Assembly: GCF_006385705.1 (NCBI RefSeq)
Contig: NZ_VFRQ01000002.1
Location: forward strand, 310,001 to 374,000
Direction of reading: 5' to 3'
Length of the DNA: 64,000 nucleotides
DNA from: Pontibacter mangrovi
Lineage (GTDB): Bacteria; Bacteroidota; Bacteroidia; Cytophagales; Hymenobacteraceae
Shown piece after piece: positions 36,319 through 45,331 of the stretch. Both the position numbers and the translations under genes were made by a program. The notes under the pieces are model-generated. The model searched no databases. It saw only the letters and a list, made by a program, of their open reading frames with translations, and was not told where the DNA came from. Within the stretch, counting starts at the first letter, position 1. Each line of letters opens with the position of its first letter.

Positions 36319-36390
36319 TTCAGTGATAAGGCAAATGCGAAACTCTGCGGGAAAAGCCAAGGAAGAGATTGTGCAAAGCCGTACTTCCTA

Positions 36391-37308
36391 CTATTTATCT
36401 TTCTCCTGCTCGCGCTTATCGAACTTGCCGCGCTCGTAGATGAGGGTGGCGTGGCGGTTATATTCCTTGATAAGGTAGGGCTCGTGCGGCGGGTCGTAGG
36501 CCGTTTCGGGGTACTGGTACTCGTAGTGGCGGCGGTTCCGGAAATCGTAGTAGTTGATCCAGACGCCTACTTTGCGGCCTTTCTGGTACTGCCCGCTCCA
36601 CTCCAGCTCGCCGTTCTCATAAAACCGGTAATAGGTGCCCTGCACTTCGCCAAACTCGTAAGGCATCACTTCCTTTATCTTTTTCGTGTCGCCGTAAAAG
36701 GTAACGACCGCATCGCGCAGGAAGCCTTTTTCATAATGCTCCTTGTCTACCAACGTATGGTCTTCGTTGTTGCGGTACTTCTCCCAGCGCAGGTGCTTAG
36801 TGCCCACGTAAAAGTAACCTTCTTCCACCACCTCGCCATCCAGCGTTTTCTTGTAAGGCCCGTGCAGCACTTTGTAGCGGTCGGTATCCTCCACGTTAGA
36901 GCCGGAGCGAGCCAGCTTTTTCTTCTTCGTGTCGAAGTAATATTTATAGGGGGCGTATTCGTTCGGCTCCTCGTGCTCAGGCAGGTAGCCAAAGGTTTCG
37001 ATGGTTTCTTTGTAGCGGCCGCCGCTTTTGGTGTAGCCCCGCTTTATTTTGTAGCCCAAAAACTCGCGCTTGCTGCGCTTTACCTTGCGCTTCTTCTTTC
37101 TCTCGGCAACCTCATCCTCCAGCGGGTTCTTCGTCTCGATGGTAGGCTGCGTAGTATCGGCTGAGGCCAGCGCACCGGCATCTACTTTACTGTTTTCCTT
37201 CAGGCGCGCCATGTCCAGGTTATAGTCGCTGTTCCATTGGGGCTGGCCGCAGCTGCCCAGGCTTAGCAACACAACGCTTATCAACAAAGTATAAACCGAG
37301 CTTTTCAA
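36391..37308 (-). CDS. Lipoprotein with MORN-like repeats
   Basis: A 305-residue lipoprotein. The lipobox LSLGSC gives the Cys at residue 20. A basic region KKKRKVKRSKRE (about 71-82) is followed by Tyr/Gly-rich repeats (HGPYKKTLDGEVVEEGYFYVG, GTYYRFYENGELEWSGQY, GRKVGVWINYYD) resembling MORN or YwqK-type repeats. The frame needs a TTG start at 37306-37308 to include the signal sequence, which is unusual. Function is unknown. Confidence 0.65.
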   Translation of the reverse strand: MKSSVYTLLISVVLLSLGSCGQPQWNSDYNLDMARLKENSKVDAGALASADTTQPTIETKNPLEDEVAERKKKRKVKRSKREFLGYKIKRGYTKSGGRYKETIETFGYLPEHEEPNEYAPYKYYFDTKKKKLARSGSNVEDTDRYKVLHGPYKKTLDGEVVEEGYFYVGTKHLRWEKYRNNEDHTLVDKEHYEKGFLRDAVVTFYGDTKKIKEVMPYEFGEVQGTYYRFYENGELEWSGQYQKGRKVGVWINYYDFRNRRHYEYQYPETAYDPPHEPYLIKEYNRHATLIYERGKFDKREQEKDK

Positions 37309-37524
37309 TTTTGAACTGTTCTCTTGTTAATGGTCAAATTGTTAAACTGTTAAACGGTTGTTCTTAGTATACCCTAAACCTTCTGCAGGAAAACCAACAA
37401 TCTAACAATAAAGCAATTTAGCAATAATTATATAAGTATACGCGCCAACTGGCGGCTGAGCCCCTATAACTACGCCTGCCGCCGGTAAGTTTCATTTAGA
37501 GGTTGCAGGGCCTCAGAAGCAAAA

Positions 37525-37552
37525 AAGGCAGCGCCCACACGGGCGCTGCCTT
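37525..37552 (-). terminator. Terminator of htpG
   Basis: A perfect 12-base stem AAGGCAGCGCCC with GGGCGCTGCCTT, followed on the minus strand by six T residues, 25 bases past the stop. Confidence 0.9.
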
Positions 37553-37577
37553 AGCTGTTAGGTATATTTAATCGGTA

Positions 37578-39398
37578 CTATTCTTTTGTCATCAGGTCGA
37601 AGCTGCGCTTCACGAAGCTGGTAAGGGCGGCACCCGACAGCATGTTCTGCGACAGCAGGGCCAGATCGAAGGCCTGGCGGGCCAGCTTGCCTTTCTCCTC
37701 AGCCTTCAGCACGTGCTGGTTCAGCGGGTGGTTGGCGTTGATGGTGACGTTGTAGGTGTCCGGCATATCGCCCATAAACATCATACCGCCACCGCCGGCA
37801 CGGCTCATGTCCTTCATGCGGCGCATAAACTCCGGCAGCGTGATCACCAGCGGCGCATCGTCCGGCGACATGGGGGCTACCTCCACCTGCATGTGCTGGT
37901 TGTTGATCGCCTCTTCGTACACTTTCTTCAGCTCTTCCTTCTCAGTATCGTTCAGCACGCTCTCCTTCGCCTCGTCCTTCTCAATCAGTTTATCGATGGT
38001 CTCTGCGTCTACGCGCTTGAGGGTGGTTTTCTCCAGCTTCTGCTCCAACATACCGATGAAGTGGCTGTCAATCACCGTGTCCAGTTTCAGCACATCGTAG
38101 CCGCGGTTCTCGGCCGCCTCCACGTAAGCGTGCTGCTTGTCGGCATCGGTAGTATAGAGCAGCACCAGCTGCTCGTTTTTGTCTTTCTGGTTGGCCTCTA
38201 CCTGCGCTTTATACTCATCCAAAGTATAATATTTGCCCGCGGTGTTCTGCAGCAGCACAAAGTCTTTGGCTTTTTCATAGAACTTGTCGTCGCTCAGCAT
38301 ACCATACTTCACAAACACACTGATGTCGTCCCAGTTGGTTTCGAAGGCGGTGCGGTCTTTTCGGAAGATCTCGGCCAGTTTGTCTGCTACCTTTTTGGTG
38401 ATGTAAGTGTTGATCTTCTTTACGCTGGAGTCGGCCTGCAGGAATGAGCGGCTCACGTTCAGCGGAATGTCCGGAGAGTCGATGATACCGTGCAGCAGCA
38501 TCAGGAACTCCGGCACCACGTCCTTCACCTCGTCGGTAATGAACACCTGCCGCGAGTACAGCTGAATTTTGTTGCGCTGCAGCTCAAACTCGTTCTTGAT
38601 CTTCGGGAAGTATAAAATACCGGTCAGGTTGAACGGGTAGTCCACGTTGAGGTGGATCCAGAACAGCGGCGGCTCCGACATCGGGTACAGCTCTTTGTAG
38701 AACTCCTTGTAGTCCTCGTCCTTCAGCTCCGACGGCTGCTTGGTCCAGATCGGGTTCGGGTTGTTGATGATCTCTCCCTCGAACTCCACCGGCACCGGCA
38801 GGAACTTGCAGTATTTGTCAAGTATGGTTCGGATGCGCATCGGCTCCAGGAACTCCTCTGAGTCGGCGGCCACGTTCAGGATAACGTTGGTGCCGCGCGT
38901 TTCTTTGTGGGCAGGGGCAATGGCAAACTCGGTGCTGCCGTCGCAGGTCCAGTGGGCAGGCTCAGCGCCTTCTTTGTAAGACTTGGTAACGATCTCCACG
39001 CGCTCGGCCACCATAAAGGCAGAGTAGAAGCCCAGGCCGAACTGGCCGATGATCTGGTCCTTTTCACCGCCCGTCTCCTTGTAGCGCTCCACAAACTCAG
39101 TGGCCCCCGAAAACGCGATCTGGTTGATGTATTTCTTGATCTCCTCGGCCGTCATACCGATGCCGTTGTCGGAGATGGTGATGGTTTTGGCGTCCTTGTC
39201 AACGGCCACGGTCACCTTCAGCTCACCCAAATCGCCTTTATACTCGCCGATAGACGACAGGCGCTTGATCTTCTGCGTGGCGTCCACGGCGTTGCTCACC
39301 AGCTCGCGCAGGAAAATCTCGTGGTCGGAGTACAGGAATTTCTTGATGATCGGGAAAATATTCTCGGTGTGGATGGAGATGTTACCTCTTTCTTCCAT
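37578..39398 (-). CDS. htpG: Hsp90-family chaperone HtpG
   Basis: A 606-residue Hsp90. The N-terminal GHKL ATPase domain (about 1-220) shows FLRELVSNAVDA, SDNGIGMT and GQFGLGFYSAF; the middle domain and C-terminal dimerisation domain follow, with no MEEVD tail as expected in bacteria. It folds or maintains client proteins in the cytoplasm. A strong terminator follows; no clear promoter was identified upstream. Confidence 0.95.
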   Translation of the reverse strand: MEERGNISIHTENIFPIIKKFLYSDHEIFLRELVSNAVDATQKIKRLSSIGEYKGDLGELKVTVAVDKDAKTITISDNGIGMTAEEIKKYINQIAFSGATEFVERYKETGGEKDQIIGQFGLGFYSAFMVAERVEIVTKSYKEGAEPAHWTCDGSTEFAIAPAHKETRGTNVILNVAADSEEFLEPMRIRTILDKYCKFLPVPVEFEGEIINNPNPIWTKQPSELKDEDYKEFYKELYPMSEPPLFWIHLNVDYPFNLTGILYFPKIKNEFELQRNKIQLYSRQVFITDEVKDVVPEFLMLLHGIIDSPDIPLNVSRSFLQADSSVKKINTYITKKVADKLAEIFRKDRTAFETNWDDISVFVKYGMLSDDKFYEKAKDFVLLQNTAGKYYTLDEYKAQVEANQKDKNEQLVLLYTTDADKQHAYVEAAENRGYDVLKLDTVIDSHFIGMLEQKLEKTTLKRVDAETIDKLIEKDEAKESVLNDTEKEELKKVYEEAINNQHMQVEVAPMSPDDAPLVITLPEFMRRMKDMSRAGGGGMMFMGDMPDTYNVTINANHPLNQHVLKAEEKGKLARQAFDLALLSQNMLSGAALTSFVKRSFDLMTKE

Positions 39399-39855
39399 TG
39401 TCTATACTTTATAGGTTAAAGTTGATCTTTTGCTGATTTCTATACTTAAGAGCATGTTTACAATTCATCTTTTGCGCTGCAAATCGTCTGTAAAGCAACC
39501 TGACTTCACGCTTTTATCGCTCCATAGCGCTGCTATGAAGCTCAACAACCGTTTCGCCAGAACCTTTTCCATTCAATTTTCGCTTGCAAAAACGAAATGC
39601 ATACAGGCTCTGAGCCATACTTTCAAATCCTGTTCCAGACGTTGCCGGCGTGACAGGTTGTCAGAGAAGGTCGAAAAAAACAACCGCTGCGGCAGGTTTT
39701 CAACTACTGGCTAAACCTTAGCCCGGCATCTCTGTCTAACAAGCACGACAACACAGGTTTTATACTTATACGCATAATAAAGGCATGACCATAAGCTGCT
39801 TATAAATGCAACATTGTGGAATTTAACCTATATTTGTTTCGTTCCGACACTGAGG
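39399..39855. other. Spacer with an unexplained 270-base block
   Basis: The segment from about 39450 to 39718 has no gene I can support; the 94-residue frame in it has no family resemblance. It contains the palindrome CATAGCGCTGCTATG at 39523-39537. The right part (39720-39836) holds the promoter of the following operon. Confidence 0.4.
39829..39836 (+). promoter_or_regulatory. Predicted promoter of the metal-uptake operon
   Basis: TATATTTG matches TAnnTTTG exactly, giving a transcription start near 39843. This rules out the earlier in-frame start at 39814 and selects GTG 39856. Confidence 0.6.
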
Positions 39856-40179
39856 GTGCACCGCTATATCCAACATATCGCCATTTTTCTGCTCCTGCTT
39901 TTTAGCAGGGCCATGGTTCCGGATGAACTCATACAGGAGCTGCACCCGCATACCCACACCGTTCATACCGACCACACTGACACGCACAAGGCACAAATTG
40001 GCCTGAAGCACAAGCACTGCCAGGTGGAGGACGTGTTTAATACGCCCTATCAGGGCACAGACCTTCTGCTGTTTTTTGCCGCCCCCACTCAGAGGCCTGT
40101 CCATACAGCCGCCTATACTTACAGCTGGCAAGGCAGCAGCCATACTTCATACTTTCTTCGCGGCCCTCCCGTGGCCTGA
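39856..40179 (+). CDS. Small exported histidine-rich protein
   Basis: About 107 residues from GTG 39856. An N-terminal hydrophobic segment (HIAIFLLLLFSRA) would export or anchor it, followed by a histidine-rich stretch (HPHTHTVHTDHTDTHK) and HKHC. Such His/Cys clusters bind divalent metals, especially zinc. It precedes a TonB receptor by about 130 bases, so it may be a periplasmic metal trap or sensor for that transporter. I do not recognise a named family. The start was chosen from the promoter position. Confidence 0.55.
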   Translation: MHRYIQHIAIFLLLLFSRAMVPDELIQELHPHTHTVHTDHTDTHKAQIGLKHKHCQVEDVFNTPYQGTDLLLFFAAPTQRPVHTAAYTYSWQGSSHTSYFLRGPPVA

Positions 40180-40313
40180 TTTTCAGCTCGCCCGCATGCG
40201 CCCGCCTGTTATACTTTACCAAGTATGGCTGCGGCACCTGCATCCCTTTATTTATTTGTAAGCCTCTTCCGGCCCGCGCTTGCCATTGGCACGGCAGCAG
40301 CCGCTGCAGAGGC

Positions 40314-42767
40314 ATGAGGCCATCTTTTCTGCTGCCTTTATTTTCTTTACTGCTGAAACCTGAAGAAGTGTTGAGAACTACCTTATCTAACAAGAATACC
40401 CTGTATGTTGCCCTGAGCCTGCTCATCTTGCCGCTGCCTGATATACAGGCGCAGTCGCTGTCTGGCCCGGCAGAAACCGAGGCGGTGCAGGACTGCGGCC
40501 TTACCCTCTCGGGCAAGGTGCTGGACCACGACTCGCGCGAGGCGCTGGTGGGCGCCACCGTATACCTGCCCGAACTGGACAGGGCCGCCATTACCGATGC
40601 GTACGGCAACTACCATTTCCACCAGCTTTGCCAGGGCACTTATACCTTGCGCGTCACGTATGTCGGCTACGAGGCAGAGCAGTTCTCCGTAAAAGTGACC
40701 GGCTCCGCCACCCGCGACCTGCAGCTGCACACTAACGCCCGGGAGCTGCGCACCGTGGAGGTAACGGGCCAGCACCTGCGCGCGCATGCACAAAGCCAGC
40801 AGGAGCTAACAGGGCAGGAGCTGGAGCAGACACGCGGCCTTGCGCTGGGCGAAGCGCTGAAAGGGATTGCCGGCGTCACTACGCTGCAAACTGGTCCAAC
40901 TATCTCCAAACCCGTCATCCATGGCATGCACAGCAACCGCGTGCTGCTGCTAAACAACGGCGTGCGGCAGGAGGGGCAGCAGTGGGGCACAGAGCACGCC
41001 CCCGAGATTGATCCTTTTGTAGCCTCCGAGATGAAAGTAATAAAGGGCGCTGCAGGCGTGCGCTACGGGGCCGATGCCATTGGCGGCGTGGTGCTGGTGG
41101 AGCCTAAGGCGCTGCCAAAAGCGCCCGGCATCAGCGGCGACCTGCACCTGCTGGGTAGCACCAACAACCGCCAGCTAGCTACTTCTGCCACCGTAGAGGG
41201 CAATTTTGAGAAAACCCCGCCGCTGAGCTGGCGCCTGCAGGGCACGCTGCGCAAAGCCGGAAATGCCAAAACACCGGATTACTACCTGGAGAACACGGGC
41301 CTGCGGGAGCAGAACTTCTCAGCGGCAGTAGGATACTCGAAGGAGACCTATGGCTCAGAGTTATACTATAGCCGTTTCAGCACTGATCTGGGCATTTTGC
41401 GCGAGTCGCACATTGGCAGCCCGGAGGATTTGGCCTATGCCATCGCGCGCGGCAGGCCCAGCAACGCCGACAATGCCACGTTTACTTATACTATAAACCG
41501 GCCGTACCAGCACGTGCAGCACGATCTGCTAAAAGCCAAAGGCTACTGGCAGTTGGGCGAGGCCGGCAAGCTGGAGTTTGTGTATGGCTGGCAGCGCAAC
41601 CTGCGCGAAGAGTATGACGTGCGCCGCACCAGCAGCCCGCTGCCGTCGATGCAGCTAACCCTGAACACGCACACCACCGAGGCCGTTTTTGCGCACAAGC
41701 CGCTCGGCAACCTCTCGGGCTCCGTAGGCGTGAACACCATCTACCAGAAAAACACCTACCAGTACAGCGATTTCCTGCCATACTTTACCGGCCTTACGGC
41801 AGGCGTATTTTCGATGGAGAAATGGGAAAAAGGCCGCCTGCACCTGGAGGGCGGGCTGCGCTACGACTACAAGCACCTGCAGGTAAAGAAGTTTGAGCAA
41901 GCTGAGGATGGCTCCGAAAGTAACCGCACCCTGATCAAACCTACGTACGACTTTAATAATGTATCCGGGATATTAGCCGCTATGTATGATGTGGGCTACC
42001 ACCTTACGTTTGGCCTGAGCGCCACCTCTGCCTGGCGCGCACCGGGTGCCAACGAGCTTTTTAGCAAAGGAGTGCACCACAGCTCCGCCACCTATGAGGA
42101 AGGCAACCCGGGGCTGACATCGGAACAGGCGTATAATTTTGAGGCATCGGTGGATTACTTTGGCAACCAGCGGCTGAACGGCTCGCTTAGCCTGTACCAT
42201 AACTACATCCGCAACTTTATTTACGCCGCGCCGCAGCCAGAGCCTGCCGAGCTGCCACAAGGCACTTTTCCGGCAAACAAGTATACCCAGGCCGATGCCA
42301 CCTTTACGGGCGCAGACCTAAGCCTGCGCTATAACTTTACGCCTGCGCTACAGCTCGATTCCAAAACATCGCTGCTTTATGCCCGCAACCTCGACACCGA
42401 CGACCACCTGATCTACATGCCGCCAAACCGCTTCGACAATAGCCTGCGCTACGAAGTGGGGCAGCGGGGCAGCTTTTCAGACACATTCCTGTCAGTAGGC
42501 GGGGTGTATGTGGCCGAGCAGAAGCGGGTGCCTGAAAAGGGCGAGCAGGATTATGCCCCTGCCCCGGATGGCTATTTCCTGCTGCAGGCATCGGCAGGCA
42601 CTACGCTGCACTTCGGAAGCCAGCCAGTGGAGGTGAGCATCAGCGGAAACAATCTGCTGAACACTACGTACCGCCAGTACCTGAACAGGTTGCGCTTCTA
42701 TGCCGATGAGCCGGGCCGCATGCTGATGCTGCGCCTGCGGGTGCCGCTCCAGTTCAGCAAATCCTAA
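40314..42767 (+). CDS. TonB-dependent outer-membrane receptor, probable metal transporter
   Basis: An 817-residue receptor. Signal region (about 20-47, ending DIQAQ), a CarboxypepD_reg-like domain (about 62-145), plug (about 150-265, HGMHSNRVLLLNNGVRQEG and GADAIGGVVLV) and a 22-strand barrel ending in RVPLQFSKS. The segment RAPGANELFSKGVHHSSATYEEGNP resembles ZnuD-type zinc receptors, and its upstream neighbour is histidine-rich, so zinc or another divalent metal is the inferred cargo. The start is uncertain: ATG 40314 or GTG 40368. Confidence 0.8.
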   Translation: MRPSFLLPLFSLLLKPEEVLRTTLSNKNTLYVALSLLILPLPDIQAQSLSGPAETEAVQDCGLTLSGKVLDHDSREALVGATVYLPELDRAAITDAYGNYHFHQLCQGTYTLRVTYVGYEAEQFSVKVTGSATRDLQLHTNARELRTVEVTGQHLRAHAQSQQELTGQELEQTRGLALGEALKGIAGVTTLQTGPTISKPVIHGMHSNRVLLLNNGVRQEGQQWGTEHAPEIDPFVASEMKVIKGAAGVRYGADAIGGVVLVEPKALPKAPGISGDLHLLGSTNNRQLATSATVEGNFEKTPPLSWRLQGTLRKAGNAKTPDYYLENTGLREQNFSAAVGYSKETYGSELYYSRFSTDLGILRESHIGSPEDLAYAIARGRPSNADNATFTYTINRPYQHVQHDLLKAKGYWQLGEAGKLEFVYGWQRNLREEYDVRRTSSPLPSMQLTLNTHTTEAVFAHKPLGNLSGSVGVNTIYQKNTYQYSDFLPYFTGLTAGVFSMEKWEKGRLHLEGGLRYDYKHLQVKKFEQAEDGSESNRTLIKPTYDFNNVSGILAAMYDVGYHLTFGLSATSAWRAPGANELFSKGVHHSSATYEEGNPGLTSEQAYNFEASVDYFGNQRLNGSLSLYHNYIRNFIYAAPQPEPAELPQGTFPANKYTQADATFTGADLSLRYNFTPALQLDSKTSLLYARNLDTDDHLIYMPPNRFDNSLRYEVGQRGSFSDTFLSVGGVYVAEQKRVPEKGEQDYAPAPDGYFLLQASAGTTLHFGSQPVEVSISGNNLLNTTYRQYLNRLRFYADEPGRMLMLRLRVPLQFSKS

Positions 42768-42828
42768 TTTTAAGTATCATTTATCGATATATACTCGTAT
42801 CCTTGTACATTCCTTAAACACCTATATC

Positions 42829-43350
42829 ATGAAAAAACTGTTTAGACCGTACCTTACTGCATTCTTACTAGGCGCTTTACTCATCTCCACAGCCTCTTGC
42901 GACGATGACGATCCGAAACCAGTGGAAGACAGCGAGAACATCACTTCTATGACTATATCGCTGGAGCCCGTGTCTACCACCAAAGGCATCGACCCTGCCG
43001 AAGCTACTTATACTACTGGCACAACGCCAACGCTGCAGCTGGCGCCAAACGCCACTTACGATGCCACCATTACCTTTAATGACAACATTGAGGCTGAGAT
43101 TAACACCGAGGCAGAAGACCACGAGCTCTTCTACAAGGCTAGTGAAGACCTGATGATAGTGCAGAAGACCGATTTTGATGACAACGGCCTGCCAATTGGC
43201 CTGAAGGCGCGCATCACGACCGGCAACTCTGGCGAGACCGGTGAACTAACAGTTACCCTGAAGCACCAGGAGGGACTGAAGCCAGACGTGAGCGACGAGA
43301 CAATCGGCTCTACTGACTTTGTAGGCAAGTTTAACGTTTCGATACAGTAA
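42829..43350 (+). CDS. Acidic lipoprotein following the TonB receptor
   Basis: A 173-residue lipoprotein. The lipobox STASC puts the Cys at residue 24, followed immediately by DDDDPK. The mature part is acidic and Thr-rich and probably beta-structured. Similar proteins paired with TonB receptors in Bacteroidota are sometimes called type 1 periplasmic-binding-fold proteins. Gene order suggests it helps the receptor, perhaps as a surface metal binder. A strong terminator closes the operon. Confidence 0.65.
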   Translation: MKKLFRPYLTAFLLGALLISTASCDDDDPKPVEDSENITSMTISLEPVSTTKGIDPAEATYTTGTTPTLQLAPNATYDATITFNDNIEAEINTEAEDHELFYKASEDLMIVQKTDFDDNGLPIGLKARITTGNSGETGELTVTLKHQEGLKPDVSDETIGSTDFVGKFNVSIQ

Positions 43351-43370
43351 GCCGTAACCAATGCTTTTAC

Positions 43371-43409
43371 AAAAAGGGGTGCGCTGCCGTTTGCAGCGCA
43401 CCCCTTTTT
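43371..43409. terminator. Bidirectional terminator
   Basis: A 17-base perfect stem (43371-43387 with 43393-43409) with five A residues on the left and T residues on the right, between convergent genes. Confidence 0.92.
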
Positions 43410-43447
43410 TGATTTTACACACCAGCGTTTATACTTCAGCGGCAGGT

Positions 43448-44080
43448 TTATACTTTCTTTTTGCCGGCCGCCTCCACGGCCTTGGCAATGCGGCGGGCGC
43501 GGGTTTCCGGCTTTTTGGCCTCCAGCACCGCCAGCACATACTCTTTCCGGTGGGTAAAGGCCATACCTTCAAACGCCTGCAGCAGGTCTGCGTGTTGCAG
43601 CGCCTCCCGCAGGTCGTCTGGCAAGGCCACGGTTTTCGCCACCCGGTCGATGCCGGGCTGATCAACCCCAAACTTCGTGGGTTCCTTGCGCTCCTCAGCA
43701 TGCTTAAAGCGCAGCGCCGACCATGCCTCGCTTAGCGCTACCTGCCGCACCGGCCCAAACTGCATGCGCTGCATTGCCTGCCAGCCGTGGTCGCGGGTAA
43801 GGTCTGTTTTTATGCCGGATGTTTTTTTAGGATAAGCGACCCATAGCAGGCCTTGCGGCTGCAACACCGCCACTGCCTCCGGTGCCAGCCGCTCCAACTC
43901 GGCCACCTTCTCCACAAAAACCACCACCGCTGCATAAGTGCCTATACTTGGGGCCTCATCGGTGCCGGTAAAGGTAAAGCCCTCTTGCCGCAGGGCGCTT
44001 GCCACTTCCTCCACGGCGTTTAGTAACAGCAGCTGCTGCCCAGCTTTTAATTGCAACTTTTTTCCAAGCTCAGTCATCAT
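43448..44080 (-). CDS. YdeI/OmpD-associated (OmdA) family protein
   Basis: A 210-residue cytoplasmic protein in two parts. The N-terminal half (about 1-125) resembles DUF3052-type domains (GQQLLLLNA, GLLWVAYPKKTSGIKTDLTRDHGW). The C-terminal part (about 150-205, VALPDDLREALQHAD and HRKEYVLAVLEAKKPETRARRI) is the OmdA domain known from YdeI-type proteins linked to resistance against antimicrobial peptides. The precise role is unknown. A second OmdA protein is at 55389-55889. Confidence 0.75.
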   Translation of the reverse strand: MMTELGKKLQLKAGQQLLLLNAVEEVASALRQEGFTFTGTDEAPSIGTYAAVVVFVEKVAELERLAPEAVAVLQPQGLLWVAYPKKTSGIKTDLTRDHGWQAMQRMQFGPVRQVALSEAWSALRFKHAEERKEPTKFGVDQPGIDRVAKTVALPDDLREALQHADLLQAFEGMAFTHRKEYVLAVLEAKKPETRARRIAKAVEAAGKKKV

Positions 44081-44278
44081 CGCATCTTTAATTGGTACTC
44101 ACAAACTACTACAATTTTCTGATTACTGCACCCGCTCCGCCATCAGTTCGGTACCGCAACGCCCATACAGCCTTGCAAACGCAACATTTCTAAACTATGC
44201 AGCCATTGTTGCAACTATTTTACGACGCACATAGTATAAATTAATATATATAAAATCATATTTAATAATATTCTGCCT

Positions 44279-44848
44279 ATGTATAAAACTTTTACTTCTG
44301 TTATTTCCGGATTAAACCGATTTGTTGTGCTTGCCCTGCCGCTTTTGATTTTGGGCGCCTGCTCTGCCCACATAGACCGTGACGCAGAGAAGCAAACGCA
44401 ACAGGAGAACACTGTGGCCACCATAGCGCCTAAAGAGGTGCCTAGCGTTACAGTAGCTTCTTTCCAGAGCGAGTCTGATGAGGTTTATTTCGACCTGATT
44501 GCCAACACCTCCAGCTGCCTGGGCGAAGACCTGTGGTTTGGAGGAAAGCTGGAAGGCCAGCCGAAGGCCATGCTGGGCCAGTCAGGAGCACTCACCCACC
44601 AGAAAGTGTACAGGATAACCGAGCTTACCGCCACCGGCCTGAACAGCAACAACAGCTACTTGGTTGATAACAAAGCCAATACCCTGCGGGCTGTGGTGGA
44701 TAACAAGGGAAACATTTTTCTGCAGCTAAGCCAGGGGCGGCTACAGCTTTTGCCCCGCGAAGACGCCAAGCCGCTGGTGCTGGCCTACCAGCCCGACGCA
44801 ACCGACGGCTACCTGGACGGCAGCGTAGGGCGCTGGAGCTGCAAGTAA
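44279..44848 (+). CDS. Hypothetical lipoprotein
   Basis: A 189-residue lipoprotein. The lipobox LILGAC gives the Cys at residue 28. The mature part has a polar linker (about 30-60) then a compact domain with two or three Cys (SSCLG, RWSCK). No family recognised. Its own terminator follows 26 bases after the stop. Confidence 0.6.
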   Translation: MYKTFTSVISGLNRFVVLALPLLILGACSAHIDRDAEKQTQQENTVATIAPKEVPSVTVASFQSESDEVYFDLIANTSSCLGEDLWFGGKLEGQPKAMLGQSGALTHQKVYRITELTATGLNSNNSYLVDNKANTLRAVVDNKGNIFLQLSQGRLQLLPREDAKPLVLAYQPDATDGYLDGSVGRWSCK

Positions 44849-44874
44849 ACCTTTGTACCTTTTTCTACAATTGG

Positions 44875-44902
44875 GAGCCGCCTACGTTTGGGCGGCTCTT
44901 TG
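44875..44902 (+). terminator. Terminator of the 189-residue lipoprotein gene
   Basis: The 8-base stem GAGCCGCC with GGCGGCTC is followed by a short T tract. Confidence 0.7.
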
Positions 44903-44907
44903 TGCTA

Positions 44908-44940
44908 TTGGCCATTATCGCGTAGTTTTTCGTACTTTTG
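44908..44940 (+). promoter_or_regulatory. Predicted promoter of the DUF4286 gene
   Basis: TTG (44908-44910), 22 bases, then TACTTTTG (44933-44940), an exact -7 match. The ATG at 44944 lies about where transcription should start, so the mRNA may have almost no leader. Confidence 0.55.
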
Positions 44941-44943
44941 AGT

Positions 44944-45267
44944 ATGATATTGTATAACGAGACCGTAAGCGTAGACAACACCGTGGCCGCAGAATGGCTG
45001 CAGTGGATGAAGGAGGTGCATATACCTGCCGTGATGGGCACTGGCTATTTTTTAGGCAACCAGATCAGCCGCCTGATGCACGAGGTGGCCAACGACGGCA
45101 CCACCTATGCCGTGCAATATACCTGCCGCAGCCTAGAGGACCTGGAGGAGTACCAGCGGGAGCATGCTTCTGAGATAGACCTGCGCCACCACGAGCGCTA
45201 CCAGGGCAAGTATGTGGTTTTCCGCTCGATGCTGGAGGTAGTGGCCCGCGATGTGGAGCGCAAATAA
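44944..45267 (+). CDS. DUF4286-family protein
   Basis: A 107-residue cytoplasmic protein starting MILYNETVSVDN, with a ferredoxin-like alternation of strands and helices, RYQGKYVVFRSMLEVV at the end, and the DUF4286 family's usual length. Function unknown. ATG 44944 is preferred over the TTG at 44938 because the latter overlaps the -7 box. Confidence 0.75.
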   Translation: MILYNETVSVDNTVAAEWLQWMKEVHIPAVMGTGYFLGNQISRLMHEVANDGTTYAVQYTCRSLEDLEEYQREHASEIDLRHHERYQGKYVVFRSMLEVVARDVERK

Positions 45268-45289
45268 AGTATAGCTTTTGCAGCACGAG

Positions 45290-45316
45290 GGGCAGCGGCT
45301 ACAAAAGCCGCTGCCC
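45290..45316. terminator. Bidirectional terminator
   Basis: A perfect 11-base stem GGGCAGCGGCT with AGCCGCTGCCC around ACAAA, between convergent genes ending at 45267 and 45332. Confidence 0.85.
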
Positions 45317-45331
45317 TTATACTTTTACCGG

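Larger units (their letters stand above)
35776..36390. other. Gene-free, repeat-rich spacer
   Basis: No gene is supported here. The spacer contains a partial copy of the CAAGCGTCCGCTTGTG word near 35868, structured repeat copy 2, a C-rich/G-rich module ending in TTATACTT at 36140-36190, and one copy of a second repeat family at 36248-36318. Confidence 0.7.

Noticed and set aside
39430..39714. A 94-residue open frame upstream of the metal-uptake operon
   Set aside because: The composition is that of untranslated DNA read through, no family pattern is seen, and the other frames of the block are equally uninformative.
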